From Echinostoma caproni (Eukaryota > Platyhelminthes > Trematoda > Plagiorchiida > Echinostomatidae): a DNA stretch of 64,000 bases. The stretch lies in NCBI GenBank assembly GCA_900618425.1, contig UZAN01039867.1:25624-89623 (forward strand), given 5' to 3'. Each line of letters starts with the position of its first letter. Position 1 is the stretch's first letter. The position numbers and the translations under genes were made by a program. The notes below the pieces were generated by a model. That model searched no databases, had not been told where the DNA came from, and worked only from the letters and a program-made list of their open reading frames with translations. Shown here in pieces: positions 1-12,794 of this stretch.

Positions 1-955
1 AATTTTAGATATTCTGCAAAAATAGAAAGCGTTCATATTGCTCACTCTGAGAAACAATACACTATGTTCGATTTGTGAGTACATGTGTACTCCCTATGGA
101 TTATTCTTATTTAATTAATTAATCATTGATTGGCAAATTCTTTGAAACGCATCTTTAAACGCATCGGCATCGCTAGAGATAAGCTCACACATTCTATCTC
201 TACTGAACAGACAGCAACAACCACCTGAAAATGTTATTGACAAAACCTACTCTCAACCAATGCTCCGCAAATGGAATGCCTGATCAAATTTCTCGCACAT
301 ATAGAAACGAGAGAATCCATCATTGCGGTCTGGATGATGCTCAGTAAGCTGTACAGTGAATCACTTCCAACTGTGTTGTACCCACATATTTCACGAGAGC
401 AGTTAGACACCGTTGCAGACGTGCACAAAAGAAGCTCCGTGGTAGCACTGAAATGAGAGCAGTGTTGTAAAATCTAGGCATACTTTTTGAGAGTTTCAAT
501 TTTGTGAAATTGCGCAATCCACCTTAAACTGGAATATAATTTTGAGTTCTTTATTAGTTTTCTGTGGACCCAAGTGTACATGAGAAGACGGTGTACTAAA
601 CGGATTCAAACAGTCAAAATGTCCATCTTTTTAGGCTTATATTGCTCAACTGTGTCGTATAAGAAAGTTTGATTTTCTGTCTCTCTAATCATTTTGTGTT
701 TGATCTGTTTAGAGTATAAACCAATGATGGCAATAGTTCAGTCCTAACCTAGGCTAGCACTGCAGGCAAACTCTAACCACTGAGCACGTACTCGCACAAC
801 CGAGGTGCGCTGCATCCAGTGTATGATATGAAAAAGGTAGATGCAGAACCAGAGTGCAAAAGTGGGGACGTTGTCCTCTGGGTATGAAGCTAATAGTCGT
901 TTGAAATAGGTTCACTTTAGGAAGTATCAAGCTTGGATAAGCCCATTCGATTGTT
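1..955. other. No gene recognised; weak repeat fragment
   Basis: No recognisable coding region. Positions 141-204 share a diverged block with 5511-5575 (common pieces CATCTTTAAA and GGCATC.CTAG), suggesting a small dispersed repeat. On the minus strand around 800-770 there is a polymerase III A-box-like stretch (TGCTCAGTGGTTAGAG) without a convincing B box, so it was not called as a SINE. Confidence 0.4.
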
Positions 956-959
956 CAGA

Positions 960-1200
960 GGCACCAGGCACTCTTGATGGTTCTCGTTGTGGGTTTCACT
1001 CCTGGGGATATCGCTAATCGCCCACTGTTTGTATACATTCAAATGCGATGAAAATGTTGGTGATAACCGACAAAGAGCACCGGATAACTGTTTCGTCCTG
1101 TTTGAGATTCGTCAGTACATTTGTGTCCCTGTCAGGACTCGAACCATGGACATTAGGGTCGGGACTTATCCCCAAAAGAAACAACGAGTCTAAAATGCTG
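960..1200 (-). mobile_element. Hammerhead SINE, copy 1 (degenerate)
   Basis: Minus-strand member of the hammerhead SINE family. A perfect polymerase III B box (GGTTCGAGTCC) lies at 1145-1135. It is followed by a hammerhead-like segment (about 1120-1075) and a tail shared with the copies at 26.9 and 27.2 kb (TCTTTGTCGGTTATC, then CGCATTTGAATGTAT, then CCCAGGAGTGAAACCC). No clear A box remains, so the 5' part is decayed or lost. Without a protein of its own, such an element would rely on another retroelement's enzyme. Family membership rests on base-by-base similarity with the intact copy at 27334-27500. Confidence 0.7.
1073..1121 (-). ncRNA. Hammerhead ribozyme remnant (core deletion)
   Basis: Read on the minus strand this has CTGACGA (1115-1109), a degenerate helix II (ATCT...GGAC), GAAAC (1094-1090) and TTATC at the cleavage position. 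In the intact copy the junction reads GCACTG-CTGACGA; here it reads GTACTGACGA. One CTG of a CTGCTG direct repeat is missing. If GTACTG is used for helix I it pairs fully with CGGTGC, and then the catalytic CUG is absent. It is probably inactive. Confidence 0.6.
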
Positions 1201-1204
1201 CAGC

Positions 1205-4200
1205 GATTGAAAATATTTGGACAGACAATTCCTCAAAAACTCATTAAAATCCAATACTACCTTTAGGATAGGCAACTTTTGAAAGCAAATTATGGTTTAA
1301 TATACCTCAGTTCCCTACGTCAATCCTTAAACCAAAATGAACTATATTTTCCAAGTACGGCTTTGGTTGCCGATGCATCATAATTGTTTTAGAAGCTTGG
1401 TGCACTAACATTGTGTCGAAGGATGTTAACCGATGCTCCTCTATACTTATCTGTTCGTCATTTTCGAATGTGAACAGAAAACAGAAGTGATGTGCTAATA
1501 ATCAGCCCCGCAAAAGATAATCGAACATCTCATCATTTCCACAAGCAGGAAACTGCGATAAACCGAAAATATCCGGTCTCTTGAGTCACGTCAGTTTAAG
1601 GTCTCGAATCGATCAAATTGCCAAAATAAGACTAGATAGTCTAATAACCAGAAATCAATGACAGTTCAGAAATCAACGAAATCCAGAGCACAACTATCCA
1701 CATACATATATGTGAAGTTCGGTCATAAAATTCAAAATCGGAATGCATTATATCCGTGGAAGAGCAACAGTTTTAACTACTCAAAAAGCAGACTTTAGTG
1801 TTCGGTTATGTTAAAAGAACTGAATGTGAGTGCAATTTCGTCTAGATGAATTTTTGATTAAAAAATCAAATTAGACTGGCATCCAATCTGTTCAATATGT
1901 TGACGGAGTTTCGGATGAGCCTTTCATCGATTATTTCCACCAGTTATTGCCGCAACTGTGAAAATTCATTCGTGGCTAGAATGATTTGATTATATCTTCG
2001 AAACATATCACTCGGGTCGTCAATAGCAATTCCAATTGCGTCAAAATAGGAGGTCGCTTATTGAAGGAGTAGGTTTCGGAGCCACATACTCGAAAGTTAA
2101 CAAACTGGCACATAATTGCGTTTGAATCGAATTTTGGAGATCAACAGATACTTCACTCACCAGAATGTTCTGAGAGCTTCTCATCTACTTGTAGATTTTA
2201 AAAGCTTGAATGTTGGCCAATAGGTCACGCATGAATTGTTTGCATTTTTGAATCAGTCGCACATATTCACATACGTGTTAGCATTGTGAATTTTGTGAAA
2301 GATGTCACGGCTCCAAGAGCACCGAAGCGGAATGGGAAACTGACATCATCAGCATCCGGCCGAAACCAGCTCCTCGATACATTCATGTGTAACCCAGAGG
2401 AACTTAGATAAAATAACATTATGAGACTCATAACTGTTGATTTTAAATCTACTTTGAAAAAAAATGATGCGGATAAATTCAGAGAAAAATCCTGTGGGTG
2501 CTATAAAATTAGGATAGTCCTAACAGGGAACCGAGATGGAAACTACATTTAGTTTTTTGTTCCAAATCAACAAAATGTGTGCTATTGGAACCATAATGTG
2601 TGCTTCAAGCTTGATTTGTTGTTATTTTGCAACGGGAAGCTTCACTAGTGGGTACCTTTTCAAATAGTCTCTCTAAATTTGTAGGCTACATGTCTTTTCA
2701 CAATATTGTTTGCGAGGTACTGTCTTGCTTCCGATTGTTCGTGTTTGCAACCGTCTTTTTCCGTTCAGTATATGCCAAAAGAGTGACATGTTGAGTAGTT
2801 AGGAAGTAAGGTGGACATTCGTCAAACATTTTGTCTGCGTGGTTCGAACTGAGATACTGATTCAAGAAAGGCAAAGTTTTACAGAGCTTGAATACCATAA
2901 ATGTAACTTCGAATGTCCCTGATGTTGTTTTGTTTTGTACTGCATGCGATGGATGCCATGTTTCATTTTATTTAACACTATTGCAAATTAGAACAACACA
3001 AGGTTCTTTCCAGAAAAGGTGTTTTAATGTGCTTTGTTTCGTCCTTATCGTTTTCAGTTGAGTTGTCTGTCGGCCTGCTTCACCGTTCTTAAGCATAAAA
3101 AATTCCTAATTTTACAGATCATCTGACCTATCCTTTTAGCATGTATCCATTATTTGGATTTTCGTATTTATAGTTTAACATAGACTTTTATAAATGATTC
3201 ATTTGTCTTGTATTAAAATTACCCCACATTTAACTCTTCGTTTGAAACCCACAGTGTTTGTGTCCTGTCTTTACCGGATTGGCATGGTTCAGAACCCCTC
3301 ATCACATGTTCAGGCCTTTTGAGGGTATTTACACTCAAGTTCAAACCTTTGGAAGCAGAAAGGCGTTCATTTGTTGAAGGTCTTGGTAATCGTAGGATAG
3401 ATCAATTGATCAGCTATCCTGAGGATGTGGTAGCTCAGTTCGACAATCCGGAAAAAGAGTAATATATGAAATGTGTAACACAGGGAAGCGACGCATCCCA
3501 ATCGTATCTTGATGATTTTCAAGGGCACTGATGCAAGTATGCCACAAGTACGGTTATAAAATCTCTACGGGTTATCACGCCGAACGCACATTAGGTGAAT
3601 GATGACAACAAGGTGAGCAATAAATTCAAGTGGATCATTAAAAAAAACGAGCTGGTGCGAACACATCACACAGTGTTGTGCCAGGAAAATGGAACATATT
3701 CTCATTATAAAGAGTTTTCTGTCGGGATAAGATCAACGACATAGCAAGCAGTACGCGGAGGAAGGAGTAAAAATTCCGCTTGATCAACATGATATAAGAA
3801 TCATAGTCGCACGCAGAAATTCCCANTTCCCAGGGAAAGCTTACACTTGTATAAGCATCATTGGTCTCGAGTTGATCGTTCCATGTATGTCCGCAGACGG
3901 ATCAGAAGCGTTATAAGTTATGCCAGCAACAGCATCTACTGTAAATCAACTGTTGTGATTAACGAATACCCGATGACAAGTATATTTTCAGTGGGATGTT
4001 ACGGAAACATTTACCTGGTACATATTATATCAATAGGTAAAATGTTACAGATAGATGACAATTTTTCAAAGATCAGAAACCTGCTTATCTGAGTAGCTCA
4101 CATCAGTGTAGTATCTTAAAAGTGCTGAAAGCAGTCTTGAGCAGAAGTAACCTGTGCAACGTTTTTAAGAAGACTATCACAGACCAGCAATGAACTAATT

Positions 4201-7200
4201 TGTTCATCGCAGAAACTATGGAGGCAATTCATGCAATTCATGCATACCACAATGGCTTTGTCGGTGTTTCTGGATCAGAACCCATCCCTCCTCTGTGAAT
4301 AGGTTACCATCTATCGTAGATTTGCTTTCCCATTTTAGATTGCTTCCACCCATACTATATAGAACCGCGTTGCACACTTCAAACACTAGTGTTTCTCCGT
4401 TGACTACTCTAATCTCACGACAGGATGTGCAACACCTTCAGAGTTGGGTACTTAGACTGTCCAACCGGTTTTGACTGCCTTGATCAATCGGGTTTGCTCA
4501 ATCTGATTAACGACGGTGGTGGCGGTCTGAACGTCTGCAGATAGATCGATTCTTAGATAGGAAGCAGTTCATGGTCTGAATGGCAGCAAATCTTCTAATC
4601 GCTCGGTTGCCTCTGACGTTCCCGAAGGTGCATTTCACCCCAGTTTCTTTCGCTGTATGTTAAAACAATTCAGTTCCTTTTATATTCATTGAATGCAACA
4701 CACACCCCTGAAGAGGTTTCAAACATTCAAATTAAGCTGAAAGATGTTGCGCATTGGTCCCTCTCCCGTTGCCTCTCATTGATTGTTTGAAACTGTCAGG
4801 AAATTGTGCTTTCCCGGTTGACCGACGAAAGACGGTTAACCGTCCGGCAATTATTATCTCATGCCGAAATCAACAAATATCTTGGCCTCAGTCTATCACT
4901 CTGATTAGGAGTAGATTGCGGCTCCCAGAAGTTGATTGTTGGATTTGTGAATTCATATCATTTGCGGTGGCATTACTGGGAATAAAACCGCACACTTTAT
5001 GTTGGATAGACACCTACAATCATGTGAATATTTTCTTACCAAAACACCAAAACAATCATTACCTCATTCACAACGAACTTGACACAATACACACAGGTGA
5101 AGGCTCAAATTTCTATTTCCATGTCGAATGCTGAAAATTGGCTCATTCGTGTACATAATGCCACTGGTTTTACACGTGCTTAATTACTATAGACATACGC
5201 AATTTTTTTGAGAAATTAAGTGTAGGCTGCATATTTTTGTTAAATGGTAGCTTTGATGTTCCCTTCCATTGACTACCCTAAACATTTTATGGTATTTTCT
5301 TTTCCCTGTTACCTGGCAACTAAGTATACAGTCTTTCTATTTGTAACCTTACAAACCTGTCATGCACCGTACTGTGATAACCAGTGGTCCCTGCTTTGCA
5401 CAATTTCATTGGTAAATCTTTGAATGCATGCATGCTCGCTCACTTGTTATACTGCTCCCCAGTGAGTTTTATCCGTCTGTCGGAAGAGCGTTTGCCTCGC
5501 TGACAAGATCCTTAGAATACATCTTTAAATGCTGTGGCATCACTAGGGCAGCAGCTATCCACTCTGTCATAAGCGCTAACTAAAAGCATATGAAAGTTTC
5601 AGTTCCAAAATATTCTCAGACGCCCATCAGCTGCTACACAACTAAACATCAATAGCACTATCTACACAATGTACGAATAAAAGTTTTAAATTTGTGGTTT
5701 GTATGTACCGCTTCCTATCTCAAATTAAAATTAAAATTGTTATCATGGGTAAATTGAAAATCTGGTGTTTATTGAATCCCATAGGATCTGTACGCTTTGG
5801 GTTCGGTTGGTAGTACAGTTAAATAGCCAATTATAATGTTCACTCACGGCTTCCTTCATTCGGTCACGACTTGAATGGATCGATGGTTGGTGCACATACA
5901 ACTTTGGTTGGAAGGGAGTTCCAGGTATCATAAACTGTGTTCTCAAAGAATAAAGCTTGCGGTCTAGCCGACTCTTTTTGAGTGAAGCTTAAACGGATGT
6001 CCTCTGAGGTGGCCGTTCCTGGATAGTGTTAGTCTAGTGTACAAAATTACAACTTACTTAAATTCACGTCGTGCGATTTGTCCTCTAGTGCACAAGAGTT
6101 ATCAATAATGATTGCAACGTGGCTTCCATGATAATTTAATGACAGATGGCAATAATGTTTAAACTCGTAACTGATATTTTCATATAAGTCTGGCTAACAA
6201 AGGACCTGAGTCTAACAATCGACCAAATTAATGACCTTACAGTCGCTTCGTAACAACGGATTCTGAGTGAATTCATTCACAAACAGTTAGCCACGGAATT
6301 GATGGACAAAAATAAAGCACTTTTGAATGGACTACCATAAATTCATTTTAAAGCTTTACCCGGAGAGTAGATCATTCTAGGTAAGTTGTTGCGACTGGTG
6401 ACTGAGTGTACTACCCGTGTATTCTCTGACGCGACTTGTGTTGTTCACAGTACCACACAATCTGTTAGCCTCAATCATTGTGAACTACAATATTTTAATG
6501 TGAAACGGTATCGTGGTGTATACGCAGTTTTACCGCGTTAACAACAACCTTACACAACAAAAATAACAATAACAACAACAAAAACAAAATAACACTGCGA
6601 GAAAAGATAAGTATCTGAAAATCAGGTCATGAATTTTTCAAATGGTGATTGTAACACACACTAGGGCGAATACCAATTTCATTAGGCTGAGTGCGAATCA
6701 TCAACAGGGCTACCAATTTGAACTCACTGGTTTGGCCGTGGTGATGAGGCCACAACACGACGGTGGCCTGCATCAATGAATCGCCTTTCCCTGAATCCCT
6801 TCGTCGTGCTTTGAGTGAACAGTTGAAGTGCGGGGTGCGCGGTGCCGGCTGGGGAGAGCAGAAAAATGCTCAGTGAAGTCACATCCACATGCTTCTACGT
6901 GGCTGATAGTTTAGTATAAAGAACCGACCCCAGTTCTGAATCCACTCGAAATACACTGGCAGATTTATTCTGGGCAATGCAGTCCGAGTTCTTATAAAAT
7001 TAGCGTCTTCACAAAATGCCGGACCATCCCTGGCCACTCACTGTCACTCTCAATACCCCGGTTGGACACACTTCTCACAGTAGGTTCTCCGTGCAGGGGG
7101 TTTCTGAACGACCTGCACGACACGGGAAAATACAAAAGGCAACCAAAAGATCAAGTGGGACATGCACACGACTCACAAGTAAGCCAAAATGGCTGCGTCC

Positions 7201-8400
7201 GTGCCTTCACTACAATACGCAGCACAATTGAGTGCCATAGGATTTTGATTTGAATTAAAATTCATGTCAATGAATAGCTATTCATTTTCACTCAAATTAG
7301 TTGTATTGATGGCTAATTTAACCGAACCTGGAATGAATTAATGGTTTTAGCATAAAAGGCTTAAAATGTAACTTCCAGGTTTTACCTACTGTGATGACAA
7401 AGAATCGCCAGTGAAAAAAGTCTTAAGGGACATAGGTTATGATGGTCATCCATGTATCGTGTTAGCAACCTTTGTATGTAACAATTCTTATGTGAAGATG
7501 AATTTTCATCGATTTCGGTGGTTTTAAATATGGGAAAAGATTGAGTGCTTTCATTCTTTGCAAAAGTTTTCGGATTGTAAAAACCTTTGAGCACTTTCAT
7601 TGTTGTTATTTTCCAGGGACATTGCAATGCACACTGATAATACGAATCCTTTGAACACGAACGTGGTTGACGTCGTTCAATGTGTACTCGTAAAAAGCTT
7701 TTAATGAGGTCGAGTTCATGTGTCTAAAAACAGGAGAAAGTAATCTAATTTGCCTGAGAACCATTAGTGTCTCTCCGGAGCAATAGACAGCAATCGACAA
7801 AATACACGTCCCCAATTGGTTTTCTTTTGTTACACGTTATTGATTTTCAGTGATATGCAAAGCAAACTGCACAGACTTACATTTCGTAACGTTTAATACC
7901 TGATATTTGTGAGTTGTTTTAAATGTTTTCCGTGGTAGTACATGATATTCAAAACCTCTGTTATGTTCTCCTGTGATCGATATTCTCATCAAACATTGAA
8001 ACATGTATATTTTTCGGTTTACAATTTTCATATACAATGGTAAAACTGTCAGAAACGAGTAATCAGTCAATGCACGTAATGCCGGTAAACGTTCATAAAT
8101 GCTGCACAAAAGGAGGAACCATATACTTGTCCCTGAGAAATCCAATACAGGGCATCCATCAGGCGAGATAAGTATTAGATACTTTGTTGAATAACATCCA
8201 GTCCAAGAGCAATTCTTGAAAACCCTTGCTTTTTGGAGGTCTGATTGAAGTTTTTAGACTGCCTCATCCTTCTGTGTTCATGTGTTTTGTTCTAGCGCCA
8301 GATTAATGCCGCATGCTCGGTATCGTCGAAAATTATGCTGGCCTGATGGAGAAACGTCTCCAAATATTCCATTAGGAAAAGAGCCACAAGTGATACCAGT
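1205..8400. other. Long unannotated stretch
   Basis: No coding region or known element recognised. It contains one single-N join at 3826, an AAC/AAAAC-rich simple stretch at about 6539-6595, and a somewhat GC-richer block at 6650-7230 with a TATAAAG-like sequence near 6915. That block could be a regulatory or LTR-like piece, but I see no partner copy. An open frame at 4754-5134 (126 codons) shows no recognisable motif. The 3.8-4.1 kb open frame was considered as an integrase relic and not supported. Confidence 0.4.
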
Positions 8401-8439
8401 ACTCGTGATAATATGTTGGTGTTTGGTGATTTCCCCAGA

Positions 8440-8492
8440 CTGGAACTGTTATTTGCAGACTTTTTGTCACCAAGCTAGGTGACATCATCCGT
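8440..8492 (-). ncRNA. Penelope-type hammerhead-like motif (degenerate)
   Basis: On the minus strand: CGGATGA (C-U-G-A-U-G-A core with U4 changed), then a strong hairpin GTCACC/GGTGAC (arms 8478-8483 and 8466-8471, loop of 6), then AAAAAGTC in place of the usual GAAACGTC. The following sequence (CTGCAAATAACAGTTCCAG) matches what follows the related motif at 18.2 kb (GGCAAACAACAGGTCCAG), so the two sites belong to one repeat family. Penelope-like elements are known to carry hammerhead motifs with a minimal helix III of this kind. Core substitutions argue against activity. Confidence 0.4.
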
Positions 8493-8908
8493 GCTACTTC
8501 GGGAAAGCGTCAGTCCTCAGTGGGATTTCGCTTATATAGTTCTAGTTCTCGTTTGCGGATTTCAATTGAATGTTTGCGTTCCTTCCATCTCATTGGCCCA
8601 TAATAACCGTTGTCTGTGATCTGATTGGCTATCCCGATGTCCTGGTGACCATCCTTTTTTATCATTGATCTACTGGCTTTCTTAGACTGATTCCAAACCA
8701 CTTAGATCTGGTTTGGACCTGTTCTGGCTGGGGCAGCTAAAACCAGTTCTATCTTGTTTTGCCCCGGTTAAAATCCAGTTTGCGTTTGATTCAGGAAGCT
8801 CTTCGACTAACGAGAAAACAGGAGTCACCATGACAACAGAACTGCCAATCAAATCACAGCCAAAGGTTGGTATCGCCCAGAAGGATTGAGGAGACGCAAA
8901 CAGGTCTC

Positions 8909-9097
8909 CTTTTTCTTCTTTCTCATTTTACTACCATTTATTGAATATACAAAGATATAATTTTCAGGAAGGAGGAAGCAACCAATCAGAGGGCTGTCAT
9001 TCAACACACAAATGGGGAAAGTCAGATGGTGATGATTGGACTCGAATACCCATCCCCGGTGAGATAATTCGGTGAATTTAACACCGGGCCACTACTG
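8909..9097 (-). mobile_element. tRNA-derived SINE, family 1, copy a
   Basis: Minus-strand copy of a roughly 185-bp SINE family also found at 16705-16885 and 32841-33023. The head near 9097 reads GGCCCGGTG with a gap-rich A box. The B box is GTATTCGAGTCC (9048-9037). The shared body follows (CCCATTTGTGTGTTGAATGACAGCCCTCTGATTGG..TTCCTGAAAATT, here in pieces), and the A-rich tail is seen as TTCTTTCTCATTTTA on the plus strand. No open reading frame is expected. It is more diverged in the head than the other two copies. Confidence 0.75.
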
Positions 9098-9099
9098 CT

Positions 9100-10540
9100 G
9101 AGTCGTTCCAGTTTACCAATCGTTCACCTCGTTGGTTGTCGTGAGATATTGTTCTTGTATTGGAAACATGCTTATCCCTAGGTAACTGATAGCTATCTAA
9201 CTAATTGTTTTGAGAACAACAATTTTCTTCGTTTGTTAATGGCCCTTTGATGCCCACGGACTCCGTCAGTGGTTAGAACAAGAGTTTACCTGAGAAAAGA
9301 CTGTAATTGTGCTGACCTTGTAGGTATACTTGAAGAGAGAATAAGCACGTCCCGTGATACAGTCAAGCAGAACACGGACAACGCCACCAATCCAGTGAGG
9401 CCAAGCATCTGCCATCGAATTGGCTGAATGAACACGGAAAAGAGGATCACAACCAAGAAACAACTCACATCAGGTTAATTAAAGCTTTATGCACCCAATA
9501 GGGTGGATTTTCAACACGTTTACACAGTTACAGTGCAAAAAAAACGTTAAGCATTTAAATATGTAAACGAATTGCTAAGTGAAAAACAAATGAGTGTGAT
9601 GGAAAGCTAATGTAGCAAGTGATTTTCCAAGTAGGCAATAATAGTTGCTTGGTTTACTAAAATACGAGCGAAATGGGGAGAGGGATGCTGTTCTGGTTTT
9701 TCGTGATACGTGCACAAAGAGTCCTAAATTTGGAACTCGTCCGCGGATAAGACACAGATTTGTTAAGAAAGGCATATCGGTAGTGTCCTTCATTTGATAG
9801 TATATGGCTGATTAATCTGCCACGCAACCAAAAATAATTGTTCACAATGTAGTCAACCAAAACGGTCTTTGAAATGCTACTACAACGGGAAAGAAGTTTA
9901 GGAGATTTGGAGAGGAGAATAAAGTCTATCTCCCTCAGACCGAGGAAAATAGCTTGGAATGGTGCAACCGGTGTGGAATAATGTAGGCTGATACAAATTT
10001 AAGAATTACATATAGCGGGAAGTTCAGCTTTTTAAGCCCAAAGCCTTTAACGGAGAATCTACGTACCCTGTTGTAAGTGCTTCCAGCATGTTTAAACTAA
10101 GAAAGACTGTGCGGCAAATTAACTCTGATATATTTGACATAGTTAGCTTTGGTTCGACATTATCAATAACAGCACGTTCAGTCGGCATATGATCAGGACT
10201 TTTTATATTTATTGACATACACATCGGGATAAAAATTAATGTCTAATGCTAGTTTTCCTTTCATTCGACCCGGTTCCGAATGGCACAGTGATTTCCAGTT
10301 CGAATCCTTATTCGTACCACCCAGACTGCAGTACTATGTTGATGAACACAGCACTTCAATTAACAGGCAATATACATTCTTTGGCATATCAGTACATACA
10401 ATGCTGATACGGGCCAATAAATGGATACCGAATTGTTTGATTACTCCACTTTTATTCAATGAGTCCAGATTCCTCATCTGAGATGATTTATGTTGTACTC
10501 ACAGCTTCTCATACAGGTGACATCGATGGCCAACCCCTGC
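9100..10540. other. Unannotated stretch
   Basis: No gene or element recognised. An A-box-like stretch (GTCAGTGGTTAGAA) near 9266 and a B-box-like GTTCGAATCC near 10297 are isolated and not paired at tRNA-like spacing, so neither was called. Confidence 0.4.
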
Positions 10541-10544
10541 TAGG

Positions 10545-10594
10545 GGTCCAACGTTTCGTAAGAGTCATTTATCCAGGGACTATTCGTCAGTCAG
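10545..10594 (-). ncRNA. Penelope-type hammerhead-like motif
   Basis: On the minus strand CTGACGA (10590-10584) is followed by a helix-II-like stretch with AGTC...GACT complementarity and then GAAACGTT (10557-10550). GAAAC followed immediately by G-U-H is the minimal helix III arrangement known in hammerhead motifs of Penelope-like retroelements. Next to it, ACCCCTAGCAGGGGT forms a small hairpin (about 10534-10548). No reverse transcriptase is attached here. The core nucleotides are all present, but the helix II junction is imperfect. Confidence 0.45.
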
Positions 10595-11639
10595 GCCGTA
10601 TTGATTGAACAAACCGTTTTTGTTTTCTTTTTGCCAACGATGAGCCCATAGGATTTCCACATGGCGATAGTCACACTATCCGGAGGCAAAATGTTCTAAT
10701 CTTTCTAACGGGGTTTTCAAATTCCGCTGTGGTTACATTACCATTGGATACTTGTTATGATTTTACGACGGACAACTGAGCGATTTTCTTCACATACATT
10801 ATCAAATTAGTTCACTTCGTTTTCAAGGTCGAATTCTGTCCCACGGTTGCACATTTTTGACGTCCCTGCGTTCTCATCGCACGTGAACATCAATTTCGTA
10901 TTTCGCGTATTTTGTGAGAAATCGTTACACGCGACTGAGGGGGACCGGACAAGGACTGTGGATAGACATCGTACTGGTTTCATGATTGCTCTTCGGCGGC
11001 GTTCCATCAACAGATTGACCGTTCGCGCTATTATCTCCAGTTACATCAACTCACTCCAGGGAAGAACTGATGAGGTCAAAAGTACGATACTTGAAAACGT
11101 AGGTATTATTATGCTTTAGGAGAGTTCTTTACACCCTGAATGACGGTGTTGTCCGGCTTGTTGGTTTTGCTATCTTGCAACGAAACGGGATTGTAAACTA
11201 GAATAATAGAGATGTTTGTGATGACTTTTTCAACCACATGTGGTTCAACAACTTTAACCCCTTTCGTTTCAGTTTAATACCAGGAAAATCAATTGCACTA
11301 TCATTCAATGTAAACCCGGAATTCCCAGTAAAGTATGCTAGGAAACATGTGCATTGCCTCTGGCACGCTCACATCCGAATGGTTTCCGACTTTTTCTAGA
11401 CACAATTCGAGACAGGCTTAGTCCAGCCCTTTTTGCAGTGGAGCTGAGTATATTTCTTTCAGTATTTATTTCTTAAGAAATCTGGGTCTGATTATTGTTC
11501 TATAATTTGCCACGCGCTTTAGGCTCAGCTTGGCGGCATTTTTGTAAAACTACCCGATATCCTTTTTATGAACCATCCAGTTTCTATTAGCAACTCCGAC
11601 CGACGTGAAATTATCTTGTACCCCAACACCTATGTGTGA

Positions 11640-12790
11640 AATAATTGCTCATTTATAACCAAGCATGCTCAATAAGAGGACAATTCCTCAGCCTAGGAAG
11701 CATGGCATCATTTCACCCATTTACAAATATGGCTCCGAAGTGATCCCCTCGAACTGACGTCCAGTCACATTTTTCCTAGTCTGTCAGAATTATTAGAATA
11801 GGATTTCGAGAAGTAAAACATTATGTCACCGGCCCATTTCAGGTTATGAGGATAGCGTTCGTGCATCACAAATCTGCTACTAGCAGTAGATGCGTGGAAG
11901 AGAGCAGTCGACACCAGAGAGGCAGTGAACGTGATCTGCTTGAACTCCTCAGAAGCATTTGATAGACTTAACCACCGTATAAAGCTGCGAAAGCCTCATG
12001 CCTACGGTGTTCAAGAACTGTTTTTTTTTCAGTGGATTGAGGTATTTCTTCGACACCCTACCGTATCCGTTCGAGTGAATGGTTCTCTATCGGTACCGTA
12101 CCTTTTCCTAGCATTCATAAACGACCCATCAACTGTCCTCGGAGAAAAGACATGATTATTCGCTGACAACGACAAAACATAAAGGACGGTACAATGTTCT
12201 GAAATTTACGAAACCCTACAGGAAACTCTCGATGCAGTTTACCAACGGTCTATCACTCATAACATCGAATTTAACGCTGTGAAATGCACGATTGTTTAGC
12301 TTCATCACAGCGGGCACTTTCCATACGTACCTAGAAATCAAGCATTACCGTGTGATCCAAAGGAAAACGATCCGGGAGTTTTTGTTCCTGAGGATCTAGG
12401 ATGTTCCACATTTTGAGCAAGAACGTCAACAAAAGCCAGAAAGCACATGCTGGTTTGCAAAAAGGTGTTTTCTGATCATTCGACGCAGACCCATTCCTTC
12501 GTTTGCAACCAGCATACTTGAGAGCATACATCGAGTATGCTATGCAGGTTTAGATTCCATGGTCAATCACCAACCAAAAGACACTCGGAAGTCCGCAGAG
12601 ATTAGCAAGCAAAATGATTAACGGTCTGCAATCTCAAATTCTACGGTGAAAGGCGGCATATTGTCGGACTATAATCATCTGAATACCGCCAAATACAGGG
12701 TACTATACCAATCTAGTACCCTCGATAACCTAACTACACTCCAAGATATGTTGCTCCCAATTGATCATTCTGTTTTCTCAAATTCCACTT
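11640..12790 (+). pseudogene. Non-LTR retrotransposon RT relic, plus strand
   Basis: Degenerate reverse transcriptase of a Jockey/CR1-type LINE. Pieces in order: RKHGIISPIYKYGS near 11690-11750; catalytic motif A region SEAFDRLNHRI at about 11948-11980, followed by LRKPHAYGV; RVNGSLSV near 12075; FLAFINDPS near 12110; and a motif C that reads LFADN where LFADD is expected (about 12155-12170). Downstream are CTERM-like pieces EYAMQV and QRLASKMINGL (12530-12640) and LLPIDHSVF near 12755. Several stops and frame changes separate these blocks and the second catalytic aspartate is lost, so it cannot be functional. No endonuclease domain was recognised upstream. It differs clearly in sequence from the minus-strand CR1-like copies elsewhere in the window. 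Confidence 0.8.
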
Positions 12791-12794
12791 AATA

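Noticed and set aside
3000..3090. Minus-strand CTGAAAA...GGACGAAAC
   Set aside because: The core G8 is lost and helix II cannot form; chance match.
3500..4090. Possible Gypsy-type integrase zinc-finger relic
   Set aside because: HHWSRVDRSMYVRRRI loosely recalls the YWPGM region, but the histidine/cysteine pairs are missing and no RT or RNase H piece lies nearby.
4754..5134. 126-codon open frame
   Set aside because: No domain, no splice context and no repeat partner; expected by chance in this much sequence.
11066..11106. CTGATGA ... GAAAACGT, hammerhead-like, plus strand
   Set aside because: AAGTA/TACTT forms a hairpin, but five unpaired bases separate it from CTGATGA and no helix I was found.
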